Shown: one piece after another, positions 52,185-62,900 of the stretch
How positions within the stretch are numbered: position 1 is the first letter of the stretch
Layout of the letters: every line of letters starts with the position of its first letter
DNA from: Chitinophagaceae bacterium
GTDB lineage: Bacteria > Bacteroidota > Bacteroidia > Chitinophagales > Chitinophagaceae
Reading direction: 5' to 3'
Length of the DNA: 64,000 bases
Assembly: GCA_947488765.1 (NCBI GenBank)
Contig: CANLAE010000013.1
Location: 1 to 64,000 of the forward strand
The notes under the pieces: generated by a model
Database searches by the model: none
Seen by the model: only the letters and a program-made list of their open reading frames with translations
Told to the model about the DNA's origin: nothing
Program-made: the position numbers and the translations under genes

Positions 52185-53357
52185 ATGTTGCAGTTTATTA
52201 AAAACACTTTTTTACACCCGCTACAAGAGTTTATACACGATAGCAGAGCAATTGGAATTATATTATTACTTTCTACAACTATTTCCCTTACATTGGCAAA
52301 TATGGGTGGTGGCAGCAGCTATATTCATTTCTGGGAATTTCATTTTGATAATACCACCAATCACCATACACATTTTGGCATATTGAGTTTGCCCAATTCT
52401 CCATTGGTAATCATCAATGATTTTTTGATGGCATTTTTCTTTTTCCTGGCGGGTATGGAAATTAAAAGAGAAATCCTTCAGGGAGAACTTGCTTCTTTTA
52501 AAAAATCAATATTACCAATAGTTGCAGCCGTTGGTGGGATGATTATTCCGGCTATTTTATACATTCAATTTAACCGCAATGGCATTTATGTAAAAGGCTG
52601 GGCTATACCTACTGCAACTGATATTGCATTTACTTTAGGAGTCGCTTCTTTATTAGGAAAAAGAGTACCTGTAGCATTAAAAATTTTTATTACAGCATTG
52701 GCAATTATAGATGATTTAGGCGCAATTATTGTAATTGCATTATTTTATGGAGGCAGCATCAAACTATTGTATTTATTGGGTTGTGCTATCATAGCAGGGA
52801 CTCTTTTACTGCTGAAAAGGTTTCAGGTAAAATTTGGATTGATTCATTTTATTTTAGGATTTATACTTTGGTATTGTATGTTCAACTCGGGAATTCATGC
52901 AACAGTTGCAGGCGTTGTATTTGCATTGTTTATTCCGGTTGATAAACTGAGCAGCTTTGAATTAAAGTTACATGCGCCGGTCTATTTTTTAATCATGCCC
53001 ATTTTTGCTTTGGCAAATACAGCAATAGTATTTCCGGAAAATGGTTTATCAGCTTTATCCAATACGTTAAGCTGGGGAATTATTGCAGGACTTGTATTAG
53101 GAAAACCTTTAGGCATTTGTGGTGCCTGTTATGTATTGGTAAAAAAGAAAATTGCACAATTACCCAATGATACAAATTGGTATCAAATGATTGGTGCGTC
53201 TATATTAGCGGGGATTGGTTTTACCATGAGTATTTTTATTGCAACACTTGCATTTAGCAGTATAGAAGAACAAAATATTTCTAAAATATCAGTTTTAGTA
53301 GCATCCTTCGCTGCAATGATAATTGGATTTGTGTGGCTTCGATTGAGTAAGAAGTAA
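52185..53357 (+). CDS. nhaA: Na+/H+ antiporter NhaA
   Basis: 390 aa, about 12 membrane helices. The ion-binding segment ATDIAFTLG and the paired aspartates in AIIDDLGAII match the sodium/proton site of E. coli NhaA. The opening GIILLLSTTISLTLANM and the LAGMEIKREILQGEL segment are also typical. It is predicted to exchange internal Na+ or Li+ for protons, for pH and salt balance. It lies 17 nt after the OstA-like gene. Confidence 0.95.
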   Translation: MLQFIKNTFLHPLQEFIHDSRAIGIILLLSTTISLTLANMGGGSSYIHFWEFHFDNTTNHHTHFGILSLPNSPLVIINDFLMAFFFFLAGMEIKREILQGELASFKKSILPIVAAVGGMIIPAILYIQFNRNGIYVKGWAIPTATDIAFTLGVASLLGKRVPVALKIFITALAIIDDLGAIIVIALFYGGSIKLLYLLGCAIIAGTLLLLKRFQVKFGLIHFILGFILWYCMFNSGIHATVAGVVFALFIPVDKLSSFELKLHAPVYFLIMPIFALANTAIVFPENGLSALSNTLSWGIIAGLVLGKPLGICGACYVLVKKKIAQLPNDTNWYQMIGASILAGIGFTMSIFIATLAFSSIEEQNISKISVLVASFAAMIIGFVWLRLSKK

Positions 53358-53380
53358 TCTTTGTAAATTCCTATGCTCAT

Positions 53381-54106
53381 TTATAACCCACTTAAGTATT
53401 TGGCATAACCTTTTGCTACATAATAATGACCAAAATATAAAGTAAATACAATCAGTAGCTGCATAAAATCGAAATCTATATTTTTCAGCTTAAGACCTAA
53501 GTTTAATAAAGTTGAAAATGAAAAAAGTAAAATCCCCGGTAAGAAAAAGGTGATACCTAATTGTTTACGTTGCTTATTTGCACAGAGATTTGCTACCAAA
53601 ATACCACCAAAGGCCAGTGAAATAAGGTATAAAACAATAGCCAGCTTGAAAACTAAGGTTTGGTCATTAAACTCATTATCTATCCATTTGTAAAAATTAA
53701 GATAAATTACCACAAACCCAATGGCAGTAAAAATCATGTACGCCAACCCCTTTCCTTTAAAATTCACATCAGCAAGTTTGGAAATAAAGAAAATAAAAAA
53801 ACCAGTTGAAGCAGCTAGTAAGAATAAATTGATATGTATTCCGTAAGAATTATCATTCAAAAGAAATAAATCCGCAATCCAAGCTAAAGCAAGCGAACAA
53901 AAAACAATCCATTTGAGCTCAACATGACTATTCTTTTTTGAAACCGCAGTTATATAAATTAGTAGCGATGGAATTAATGATATCCTCAAATAAATACTAT
54001 GATTGGTTGAAATATTAAAGTAATTGACTAAAAATAAATTTATGCAATATGCAAAGAATAATAAGTTGCAAATAATCAGGCTGTATTGCTTTAAGAATTT
54101 TTTCAT
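53381..54106 (-). CDS. YhhN-family lysoplasmalogenase-like membrane protein
   Basis: 241 aa, about eight membrane helices. The segments SLALAWIADLFLL and AASTGFFIFFISK follow the YhhN/TMEM86 pattern with its conserved Asp. Family members cleave the vinyl-ether bond of lysoplasmalogens or act on other lysolipids; the function in this organism is unproven. It is a single gene with a perfect -7 box at 54136-54143, convergent with nhaA. Confidence 0.8.
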   Translation of the reverse strand: MKKFLKQYSLIICNLLFFAYCINLFLVNYFNISTNHSIYLRISLIPSLLIYITAVSKKNSHVELKWIVFCSLALAWIADLFLLNDNSYGIHINLFLLAASTGFFIFFISKLADVNFKGKGLAYMIFTAIGFVVIYLNFYKWIDNEFNDQTLVFKLAIVLYLISLAFGGILVANLCANKQRKQLGITFFLPGILLFSFSTLLNLGLKLKNIDFDFMQLLIVFTLYFGHYYVAKGYAKYLSGL

Positions 54107-54135
54107 ATTGTCTTTTAAACCACTTCTAAAGTAAA

Positions 54136-54143
54136 CAAAATTA
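54136..54143 (-). promoter_or_regulatory. -7 box of the YhhN gene
   Basis: Minus-strand TAATTTTG, perfect TAnnTTTG, 29 nt before the ATG. Confidence 0.4.
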
Positions 54144-54195
54144 AGAGGTTTTAGATTTTAAAAATGATTAAATTTAATTTATTGAGTAATCATTT

Positions 54196-54203
54196 TACAT
54201 TTG
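54196..54203 (+). promoter_or_regulatory. -7 box, possibly leaderless, of the small membrane protein gene
   Basis: TACATTTG, perfect consensus, four nt before the ATG at 54208. Confidence 0.5.
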
Positions 54204-54207
54204 CAAT

Positions 54208-54564
54208 ATGTTAAGTGAAAAAGAGGAAGCATTTTTGCTTTATTGGAGTGAAAACAGAAGCCGACAAAAGCAACGAACCAAACAATTTGTAATTGGCTTG
54301 GCAACGGGATTAGCATTTGGATTATCTATATTATTTTTTATTTTTTCTGGATGGTATACAAGGGCTACAATGATTGCAAACAGCCGGCTCAACCCAGTTT
54401 TATTTTTTTTCATTATCATTGCAATTGCTGTTTTCATGGCATATTTCTACAGAAATTATAAATGGGAAATGTATGAACAACAATACCAGGAGTTGACTAT
54501 GAAAAAGAAAAAAACAAACACCAACATGCAACAAAAAGACTTAATTATTAGTCACAATCAATAA
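54208..54564 (+). CDS. Small membrane protein, two predicted helices
   Basis: 118 aa, no recognisable family. Charged N-terminus (EKEEAFLLYWSENRSRQKQ), two membrane helices (about 26-46 and 63-82) and a lysine-rich cytoplasmic tail. The tight -7 box and the gene 11 nt downstream (FKBP lipoprotein) show it is a real gene. Function unknown. Confidence 0.65.
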   Translation: MLSEKEEAFLLYWSENRSRQKQRTKQFVIGLATGLAFGLSILFFIFSGWYTRATMIANSRLNPVLFFFIIIAIAVFMAYFYRNYKWEMYEQQYQELTMKKKKTNTNMQQKDLIISHNQ

Positions 54565-54575
54565 CAATTTAAACA

Positions 54576-55040
54576 ATGAAAAATAATCCCCTTTTTTTAC
54601 TTATCCCTTTTTTTATTTTTAGTTCTTGTACAAAAGAAAAAGGATGTACACAACAAGACCCAAGTTTAGAAAAAACAGCAATTGTAGATTTTTGTGCCAG
54701 CAATACAATTACTTACACACAGGATCCTTCCGGAATTTTTTATCAGATAATAACTCCCGGCACAGGAACTCAACCCACAACATCTTCCAGAGTTTTTATG
54801 TACTACACAGGAAAATATTTAAATGGAACAATATTTGATCAATTGAGTGATCCAACACGTTCTGGATGGACATTGAGCAGTTTGATTGAAGGCTGGAAAA
54901 TTGGAATACCATTGATAAAAAAAGGGGGTAGAATTAAACTAATTATTCCTTCTGCTTTAGCTTATGGTTGTACCGGTTATGCTTCCATTCCGCCAAATAC
55001 ACCTCTTTATTTTGACGTTACATTAACCGATGTTCAATAA
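54576..55040 (+). CDS. FKBP-type peptidyl-prolyl isomerase, lipoprotein
   Basis: 154 aa. The signal peptide ends in a lipobox FSSC (Cys near 18). The FKBP domain occupies about 60-153: VFMYYTGKYLNGTIFDQ, GWKIGIPLIKKGGRIKLIIPSALAYG and PNTPLYFDVTLTD. It is predicted to be membrane-anchored and to help folding of exported proteins. It lies 11 nt after the small membrane protein gene. Confidence 0.9.
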   Translation: MKNNPLFLLIPFFIFSSCTKEKGCTQQDPSLEKTAIVDFCASNTITYTQDPSGIFYQIITPGTGTQPTTSSRVFMYYTGKYLNGTIFDQLSDPTRSGWTLSSLIEGWKIGIPLIKKGGRIKLIIPSALAYGCTGYASIPPNTPLYFDVTLTDVQ

Positions 55041-55104
55041 CTTTCAACCATCTTGTCGAGAATTGGTTAACAAATAAACATTATCGCTGTTTATAGATTG
55101 ATTT

Positions 55105-55131
55105 TTGAGAATACCATTCCCCTATCTTTGC
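55105..55131 (+). promoter_or_regulatory. Promoter of secDF
   Basis: TATCTTTG (55124-55131) is a perfect -7 box 33 nt before the ATG. TTTG (55105-55108) lies 15 nt upstream and TTG (55099-55101) 22 nt upstream. Confidence 0.55.
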
Positions 55132-55164
55132 CCACTCTAAAAATTTTGTAAAACCGTTAATAAT

Positions 55165-58100
55165 ATGCAACTTAAAGGTTTAGTTCGATTTTTTGCGATT
55201 GCACTTATCGTAATCTGTTTGTACCAGTTATCATTTACATGGTTAGTTCATAACCATGAAAGTAGTATGGAAAGCAAGGCTGACAAATGGTTGTCTGCCA
55301 ATTACCAAACTCCGGAACAAAAGTATGCCGGCAATACAGAAGCAAAAGCTTTGTATGAAGACACTTTAAAACAAGTTAAAAAGGCTCGTTTGCAAAGATT
55401 ACTTGACAGTACAAAAGATACTAAAATCGGTCCTTTTGGAATGGCAACTTATCAGAGTGCAAAAGACAAAGAATTGATGCTTGGCTTGGATTTACAAGGA
55501 GGTATGAGTGTAACTATGGAAGTTGGTTTAGACGGTTTAATCAAGTCATTAGCCAATTATACAAAAGATCCTCAGTTTACCAAAGCATTGGACGCCGCTG
55601 TAAAATTGAAAGCAAATAGTGGTTCTGATTTGGTAACCTTATTTACCAATGAATATAAAAAAATAAACCCTACCGGTAAATTAGCTCCTTACTTCGCTGT
55701 AAGAAGTAATGGCAAAATTAAATTTGATGCTGCAGATGCTGCTGTAATTACATATTTAAGAGAGCAATCTGATGTTGCTTTTGAAAATACATACAGAATT
55801 CTACGTACGCGTATTGACAAATTTGGCGTATCATCTCCTAATATTAACAAGAACCCTTCTAAAGGAATTATTACAATAGAATTAGCAGGTGTAAATGATC
55901 CTGAAAGAGTTCGTAAATATTTACAATCTACAGCCAATCTTCAATTCTTTGAAGTGTATACTGTAGAAAGTGAAGAATTAAGAAATGGTTTACAATCAGC
56001 TGATAAAGCTTTACAAGACTATTTAAATGGTGTTAAAGCGACTGCTAAAGCTGATACAACAGTTAAAACTGCAACAGTAAAAGCTGATACCACTACAACA
56101 AGAAAAATATCGGATGTTGATACCAACAAAGCAACCGCTAAAACCGATACTTCTAAAAATAAAATCAATGCAAATCCTATCAGCAGTTTATTTGCTATGG
56201 GCTCTGCACAACAACCTTACCGTGGTGCAAATAACACAACAACGTATCCTGCATCATTGGCTTATGTACAAACAAAAGATACAGGTTTGTTGAATCAATA
56301 TTTAGCAATGGAAGTTGTGAAAAGCAAATTCCCTGCTACCTTAACATTTATGTATGGTAAAGCAGAAGATGAAAAAGGGACAACTGCTGCCAACAAATTA
56401 AACTTGTACGCCATTAAAACTTTAGAAAACGGACAAGCGAAATTAGAAGGTGAACACGTTGCTGAAGCAAGACAAGATTATGAAGGAAGCAAGGTAGTAA
56501 TCAGAATGAACATGGATAAAGAAGGTACTAAACTTTGGGGAGATCTTACTACTAAAAATGTTGGAAGACCTATCGCAGTAGTTTTAGATAATATGGTTTA
56601 TTCTGCACCAAATGTAAATGAACCTATCACAACAGGAAGTTCTCAAATTTCCGGAAACTATACCATTAAAGAAGCGCAAGATTTATCAGAAATATTACAA
56701 ACTGGTAAATTACCTGCACCAGCTAAAATTGTTCAGGAACAAGTAATCGGACCAACCTTAGGAGCTGCTGCTGTTAAAGGCGGAACAATGAGTTTTGCCG
56801 TTTCTTTCTTGGTAATTTTTGTTTTGATGTTGTTGTACTACAACACAGCAGGATGGGTTGCTAACATTGCTTTGATTTTAAACTTATTGTTTACCATCGG
56901 CGTATTAGCAAGTTGGGGCTTTACTTTAACAGCTCCTGGTATTGCAGGTTTGGTACTAACTATTGGTATGGCTGTAGATACCAACGTAATTATTTTTGAA
57001 AGAATTAAAGAAGAATTGAACAAAGGCAAAGGATATGCATCTGCTGTAAACGATGGTTACAAAAGATCTTTAGCTCCTGTATTAGATGCCCATGTTACTA
57101 CATTCTTAACGGCATTTATATTGTTTGTGTTTGGCTTAGGTCCGGTATTAGGATTTGCTACTACGCAAATGTTGGGTATCGTATTGAGTTTGTTCTGCGG
57201 TATTTTGGTTTCTCGTTTGATAACTGATTTATATATTGGTAAAAAAGGAAGACACTTTGAATACTTCACAGGATTGTCTCGTAAAGTATTTAAACATGCA
57301 TCTTACAAATTCATTGAATACAGAAAAGTAGCTTACGGAATTTCAGTAATAGTATTATTATTGGGTGTAGGTTCTTTCTTCAATGGTTTTGATGAAGGTG
57401 TAGAATTTGCAGGTGGTAGAAGCTATACGGTGCGCTTTGACAAACCGGTTTCTCCTGATGCAATCAGAGATGATTTGAAAGCAGTGTTTAATAATGAAAC
57501 GCCAATCATAAAAACGGTTGGAACAAACAATCAATTAGATATTACCACTTCTTATAAAATACACGAAACAGGTAATAAAATTGATAATGAAGTAGAGCAA
57601 GCATTATTTACAGGTTTGAAAAAGCAATTACCTGCAGGCTTAACTTACGTTGAGTTTGACAGTAAATACAAACAAAGTTCTCAAACGGTACTACCTACTA
57701 TTTCTGAAGAATTAAAGTATGGAGCAATCAAAGCTGCAATATTTGCAATGTTGATTATTTGTTTCTACATTTTCATCAGATTTAGAGACTGGCGTTATTC
57801 AGTTGGTACAATTGTAGCCTTATTGCATGACGTGTTTGTAACATTAGCTGTATTCTCTTTCTTACGCAAGTTTGTACCGTTCCCGTTAGAGATTGACCAA
57901 CACTTTATTGCAGCTGTATTAACTGTAATTGGGTTCTCAATGAATGATACCGTAATTGTTTACGATAGAATTCGTGAGGATAGCAAACTATATCCAACGA
58001 TGAGCAAAGAGCAAGTGATAAATACTGCGATCAATCAAACATTGAGCAGAACTATCATGACTTCATTAACGGTGTTCTTAACCATCTTAATTTTATTCAT

Positions 58101-58251
58101 CTTTGGTGGTGAAGTAACAAGAGGTTTTGCATTTGCAATGTTGATTGGAGTTATTACAGGTACATACTCTTCAATTTTTGTTGCAGCACCTATCCTAGTT
58201 GACTTTGCTAAAAGTAAACCATTGGGAAAATTAGATTCTAAAAAAGCATAA
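55165..58251 (+). CDS. secDF: Protein translocase subunit SecDF (fused)
   Basis: 1028 aa, SecD and SecF fused in one chain as usual in Bacteroidota. SecD half: first membrane helix, MLGLDLQGGMSVTMEV, a periplasmic domain with a Lys/Thr-rich insert (about 280-340), NYTIKEAQDLSEILQTGKLP and five helices with GMAVDTNVIIFERI. SecF half begins near 700: VEFAGGRSYTVRF, then VIGFSMNDTVIVYDRI and TVFLTILILF. It uses the proton gradient to pull proteins through SecYEG late in export. A strong terminator follows. Confidence 0.95.
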   Translation: MQLKGLVRFFAIALIVICLYQLSFTWLVHNHESSMESKADKWLSANYQTPEQKYAGNTEAKALYEDTLKQVKKARLQRLLDSTKDTKIGPFGMATYQSAKDKELMLGLDLQGGMSVTMEVGLDGLIKSLANYTKDPQFTKALDAAVKLKANSGSDLVTLFTNEYKKINPTGKLAPYFAVRSNGKIKFDAADAAVITYLREQSDVAFENTYRILRTRIDKFGVSSPNINKNPSKGIITIELAGVNDPERVRKYLQSTANLQFFEVYTVESEELRNGLQSADKALQDYLNGVKATAKADTTVKTATVKADTTTTRKISDVDTNKATAKTDTSKNKINANPISSLFAMGSAQQPYRGANNTTTYPASLAYVQTKDTGLLNQYLAMEVVKSKFPATLTFMYGKAEDEKGTTAANKLNLYAIKTLENGQAKLEGEHVAEARQDYEGSKVVIRMNMDKEGTKLWGDLTTKNVGRPIAVVLDNMVYSAPNVNEPITTGSSQISGNYTIKEAQDLSEILQTGKLPAPAKIVQEQVIGPTLGAAAVKGGTMSFAVSFLVIFVLMLLYYNTAGWVANIALILNLLFTIGVLASWGFTLTAPGIAGLVLTIGMAVDTNVIIFERIKEELNKGKGYASAVNDGYKRSLAPVLDAHVTTFLTAFILFVFGLGPVLGFATTQMLGIVLSLFCGILVSRLITDLYIGKKGRHFEYFTGLSRKVFKHASYKFIEYRKVAYGISVIVLLLGVGSFFNGFDEGVEFAGGRSYTVRFDKPVSPDAIRDDLKAVFNNETPIIKTVGTNNQLDITTSYKIHETGNKIDNEVEQALFTGLKKQLPAGLTYVEFDSKYKQSSQTVLPTISEELKYGAIKAAIFAMLIICFYIFIRFRDWRYSVGTIVALLHDVFVTLAVFSFLRKFVPFPLEIDQHFIAAVLTVIGFSMNDTVIVYDRIREDSKLYPTMSKEQVINTAINQTLSRTIMTSLTVFLTILILFIFGGEVTRGFAFAMLIGVITGTYSSIFVAAPILVDFAKSKPLGKLDSKKA

Positions 58252-58273
58252 TAGCTTTCATAATAAATTTGAA

Positions 58274-58309
58274 AGAGGCAATTGTTGTAAAACAGTTGCC
58301 TCTTTTTTT
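58274..58309 (+). terminator. Terminator of secDF
   Basis: Thirteen-bp stem with one G-U pair (58274-58286 with 58291-58303), loop GTAA, seven T after it. Confidence 0.9.
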
Positions 58310-58573
58310 ATGACTAATTTTTATAGATTGATTGCTAACTGAAAGCACGGTTTCCTATGTGTGGAATTTAAAGAAATTTGGAGTAAAATATTATTTACTC
58401 AATAATGTATATAAGCCTTACTGTAAAACAAATTTATGTTGACATAATATTGTAATGCTACACCTAAAAAATTATTTTAAGTAACTCAATTCACAAATGA
58501 AAATTATTACAAAAAATATCCATTAAAAATCAAATCATTTACAATATAATTATACCAATATATCAACACTTCT
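58310..58573. other. AT-rich gap between secDF and ribBA
   Basis: 264 nt after the terminator. The only structure noticed is the palindrome GAGTAAA-ATATTA-TTTACTC (58381-58400). No gene, RNA or promoter is recognised. Confidence 0.4.
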
Positions 58574-59782
58574 TTATTTTGGTGTCTTTAAAATCTCATG
58601 ACCCATTTTATCTCTTTTTGTTTGAAGATATTTTTCATTATGAATATTTGGGACAGTTTCAATTGGAACAATATCTACAATTTCTAGCCCGTAACCCTTT
58701 AATGCTGCACGTTTTCGGGGATTGTTACTCATCAAATTTAATTTTGTAACATTTAAATGTCTTAATATTTGAGCACCAACACCGTAGTCCCTTTCATCCA
58801 TTCCAAATCCTAAGTGTAAGTTTGCTTCTACGGTATCCATACCTTGTTCTTGTAACTTGTATGCCTTTAATTTATTTACCAATCCAATACCCCTTCCCTC
58901 TTGATTCATATATAGAATTAAACCTTTGCCATTCGCTTGTACCATTTGCATTGCCTTGTGTAATTGATCGCCACAATCGCACCTGAAACTTCCTAAAATA
59001 TCTCCGGTAAAGCAACTGCTGTGAACCCTTGTTAAAACAGGTTCATCTTTCTGCCACTCCCCTTTTATCAGTGCAACATGTTCTATTCCAGATAATTTCT
59101 CTTTGAATGCTGCAAGTGTAAAATCACCGTATTTCGTAGGCATTTGCACCCTTACCAGTTCTTCAATTAAACTGTCTTTCTGTAATCTGTATTCAATCAA
59201 ATCTTTTATAGATATAATTTTCAAATCAAATTTCTCAGCAATTAATTTCAACTGGGGCAGCCTTGCCATTGTTCCGTCTTCATTCATTATTTCTACCAAA
59301 ACACCCGCAGGGTAAAGTCCTGCAAGCCTTGCCAAATCTACCGTTGCTTCGGTATGACCTGTTCTTCTTAAAACCCCGCCATTCTTGGCTTTCAATGGAA
59401 AAATATGTCCGGGTCTCCCTAAATCTTGGGGAGTAGTTTTTGAATTAATTAAAGCAGCAATTGTTTTACTTCTGTCTTGCGCAGATATCCCTGTTGATGT
59501 ATCATCACTTACCAAATCAACAGAAATAGTAAAGGCTGTTTCATGCAATGAAGTATTGGAAGAAACCATTGGCTGAAGTTCTAATTCAGCACATCTTTCT
59601 TCAGTCAATGCAGCACAAATTAACCCTCTGCCTTCTTTGCTCATAAAATTAATCACCTCAGGAGTTGCAAAGTCGGCTGCAATAATAAAATCACCTTCGT
59701 TTTCTCTGTCTTCATCGTCAACCACAATTACCATTTTCCCTTCCTTAATATCTGATAAAGCCTCTTGAATAGAGTTTAACAT
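58574..59782 (-). CDS. ribBA: Bifunctional 3,4-dihydroxy-2-butanone 4-phosphate synthase / GTP cyclohydrolase II
   Basis: 402 aa from ATG 59782. The RibB half (to about 200) has [10 protein letters not shown] and HIFPLKA with TGHTEA; the RibA half has the zinc motif SSCFTGD ... RCDCG, then QEGRGIG and the GTP-cyclohydrolase arginine region. Both steps feed riboflavin synthesis: ribulose 5-phosphate to DHBP, and GTP to the pyrimidine precursor. A -7 box at 59801-59808 lies inside the longer frame to 59821 and supports the shorter start. No FMN riboswitch is seen. Confidence 0.95.
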   Translation of the reverse strand: MLNSIQEALSDIKEGKMVIVVDDEDRENEGDFIIAADFATPEVINFMSKEGRGLICAALTEERCAELELQPMVSSNTSLHETAFTISVDLVSDDTSTGISAQDRSKTIAALINSKTTPQDLGRPGHIFPLKAKNGGVLRRTGHTEATVDLARLAGLYPAGVLVEIMNEDGTMARLPQLKLIAEKFDLKIISIKDLIEYRLQKDSLIEELVRVQMPTKYGDFTLAAFKEKLSGIEHVALIKGEWQKDEPVLTRVHSSCFTGDILGSFRCDCGDQLHKAMQMVQANGKGLILYMNQEGRGIGLVNKLKAYKLQEQGMDTVEANLHLGFGMDERDYGVGAQILRHLNVTKLNLMSNNPRKRAALKGYGLEIVDIVPIETVPNIHNEKYLQTKRDKMGHEILKTPK

Positions 59783-59800
59783 TATAGATTGTTTTAGGCG

Positions 59801-59808
59801 CAAATGTA
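59801..59808 (-). promoter_or_regulatory. -7 box of ribBA
   Basis: Minus-strand TACATTTG, perfect consensus, 18 nt before the ATG at 59782. Confidence 0.5.
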
Positions 59809-59974
59809 ACAATATGTACAAGGTTAATTGTTAGTTTTAACAAGTAATTCCATGCTTCGTAAAAGGTAAAAAATCAATTTTTTGAGAATAGTTAGTAAAA
59901 ATCAAAATTTGTTAACATTTTGTTTGTATTTGATAAGGATTATTCATTTTCTTTGCATTTGAAAAATTAACCTT

Positions 59975-62900
59975 ATGCTAAGAAAAAAATTAATGCAACT
60001 TGTTTTGGCAGTATTATTTCTGCCGGCATTTGCTGTAGCTCAAACTACAACTAGTGGTTTGAGTGGTACTGTAAAAACCAATACCGGTGAGGCTTTGGTA
60101 GGTGCCACAGTAACTGCAACCCATGTTCCTACAGGAAGTGTATACAAAGTACAAAGCCGTATTGGTGGTCGTTTCGACATCAGCAATATGAATCCCGGAG
60201 GACCTTACAGTGTTGAAGTATCTTTTGTAAATTTTACAATTGAGAAAAAAACTGACATCTATTTAAGTTTGGGTGAAAGTTTTAAAATCGACTTTGCCCT
60301 AGTTTCAAAAGCTGAAAACTTAAAAGGCGTTACTGTAACTGCTACCAAAAAAACTACCGAAATTTCTGGTAAAGGTGGTACAGAAACATTGATTGATCGT
60401 GAAAAAATGACCAATATTCCCACAGTTGGTCGTAACCTACAAGATTTTTTAAGGGCAGTTCCTCAAGCAAGAATTACTTCTTCTGAGGGTGGTGTAAGTA
60501 TTGCAGGTCAGAACAATCGTTTTAATGGATTTTATATAGACGGTGCTGTAAATAACGACGTTTTTGGATTATCAGCATCTGGTACTAATGGTGGTCGTGC
60601 TGGTTTACCTCCAATTTCCATTGATGCAATTGACCAAATGCAAGTTGTAATTGCACCTTACGATGCGTCTCTTGGTAATTTTACTGGAGGTGGTATTAAT
60701 GCAGTTACCAAACAAGGTACAAATAATGTTAGAGGAAGTGTTTACCACATTATTGCCAATGAAAATTTAACAGGTAAAACACCTACTGGTGAGAAAGATA
60801 ACGCAGTTCGTTTTGCTCAGTTTAATAATAGAACAACTGGTTTTACTTTTGGTGGTCCGATTATAAAAAATAAACTTTTCTTTTTTGTAAATGGTGAATC
60901 TCAAAAAAATGAAGCACCACAACCTTTTGTAACATCTACCTATTTAGGTAGAAGCACCATAGCTCAAATAAATGCTTTTGCCAATACTTTGAAAGCAGCA
61001 CCATACAATTATGACCCAGGCGATTTTGTTGATAATCCAGACAGAAGAGAAGCTACACGTATTGCAACAAGAGTAGATTGGAATATTAATTCCAAACACA
61101 GATTAACTGCAAGTTATCGCTACAGTAAATTAACACGTTTCAACCCTGCAAGAAGTAGTTCTAGTACAATTAACTTTTACAACAATGGCGAACTTTTCCC
61201 AAGTATTCAAAATTCTGGATCATTGGAATTAAAGAGTATTGTTAGTAAAACAATTAGTAATAACTTGTTAATTTCTTACACAGGTGTCAACGACGATAGA
61301 AAGCCTCTAGGTTCACTTTTTCCAAGAGTAACAATTAGAGACGGATCTAATGGTAATATTATTTTTGGTAGTGAAAATAGCTCTACTCAAAATTTATTAA
61401 AAACAGATAATTGGTTGGTAAGAAATATTACCCGTTTAAATGCAGGTAAACATCAACTAAGTGCTGGTGTTGAGTGGGAATACAACAACGTTACCAACGT
61501 ATTTATTCAAAATACATTTGGAACTTATCAATTTGATAGTATTGGTGCTTTCCTAACTGGAAGACCTAGCCAATATCAATTAGGTTATAGTTTACTAGAT
61601 AACAAAAAAGATGATGCAACTGTTGCAGGAGCTTTATTTAAATTTGGAAGAGGTACTGGATTCATTAATGATGAATTCAGAGCTAGTGATAATTTAACCT
61701 TAAACTTTGGTATTAGAGCTGATTACTATAAAATGTTAAGTAACCCACAAACCGATCCTTATGCAAATAATGTTGCAATTCCTGTAATGGCAACTTTGTA
61801 TGATATGCAAGGTGCACAATCTGGTTTAAAACCTACAATACCATTAGTTGTTTCTCCTAGATTTGGTTTTACGTATAAAATACCAGAAGAACAATTGGTA
61901 ATTAGAGGGGGTACTGGTTTATTTGTAGGAAGAATGCCTTTAGTATGGCCAGGTGGTATTTTTAACAACAACGGTCTTAATCAGGCAAGTTTTGTTGTAA
62001 GTGCTACTCAGAACTCAGCTTCTCTGCCCTTAATTACTGGTTTTAGACCAGATCCATTAAACCAATGGACTGCAGCACAATTGGGTATTGCAACACCTCC
62101 AAAGGGTTCTTTAAATTTAACTTCTGCAACATTAAATATGCCGACAATTTGGAGATCTTCAATAGCGGTTGACAAAAAATTAGGCAATGGTTGGTCAACT
62201 TCATTTGAAGCTACATTTACCAAAAACATTCAAGAAATTGATTACTTGAATACAAACCTTGCAGCTCCTATTGGTGTTTCAACTGGACCAGGTAGTAGAA
62301 CTGTTTATGGTTCTGGTGGATCTTTAGGTAACAGACTTAGCTTTGGTGGTACTAATCCATACACAGATGTTATTTTGCTACAAAATACACCATCTACAAA
62401 AGATAAGGGTATGGCTTACAACTTCGTTGCATCAATTTCAAAACGCACCAATACTGGTTTCTCTTTTGATTTTAATTATGCTTTTGGTAACTCATTAATT
62501 ATGAACGAAGGAACCAGTTCTGTTAATTTCTCTCAATGGAGATTTATAGAAACAGTAAATGGTAGAAATGCAAATAGTAGAAACATATCTGATTTTAGCC
62601 AAGGGCACAGAATGTTTGGCTATGTAAGTAAAAAGTTTAGCTATGCAAAAAACAAGTTAGCCACTACAATTAGTTTAGTTTATACTGGGCAAAGTGGTTC
62701 TCCTGTTAGTTATGTATATGCTGCAAGTTCAGGTTTTGTTAGAGATGCTGACCCTAGCAGCGGTTTAACCAGCGATTTAATTTATGTGCCAACTGCATCT
62801 GAATTAAGTAGTATGGTATTCTTAACTAACGGTACTTTCACACCAGATCAACAAAGAGCAGCTTTAAATACATTTATTAACAATGACAAATATTTAAAGA

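Noticed and set aside
59783-59974. Possible FMN riboswitch upstream of ribBA
   Set aside because: The leader from the -7 box to the ATG is too short and none of the RFN conserved blocks is visible.
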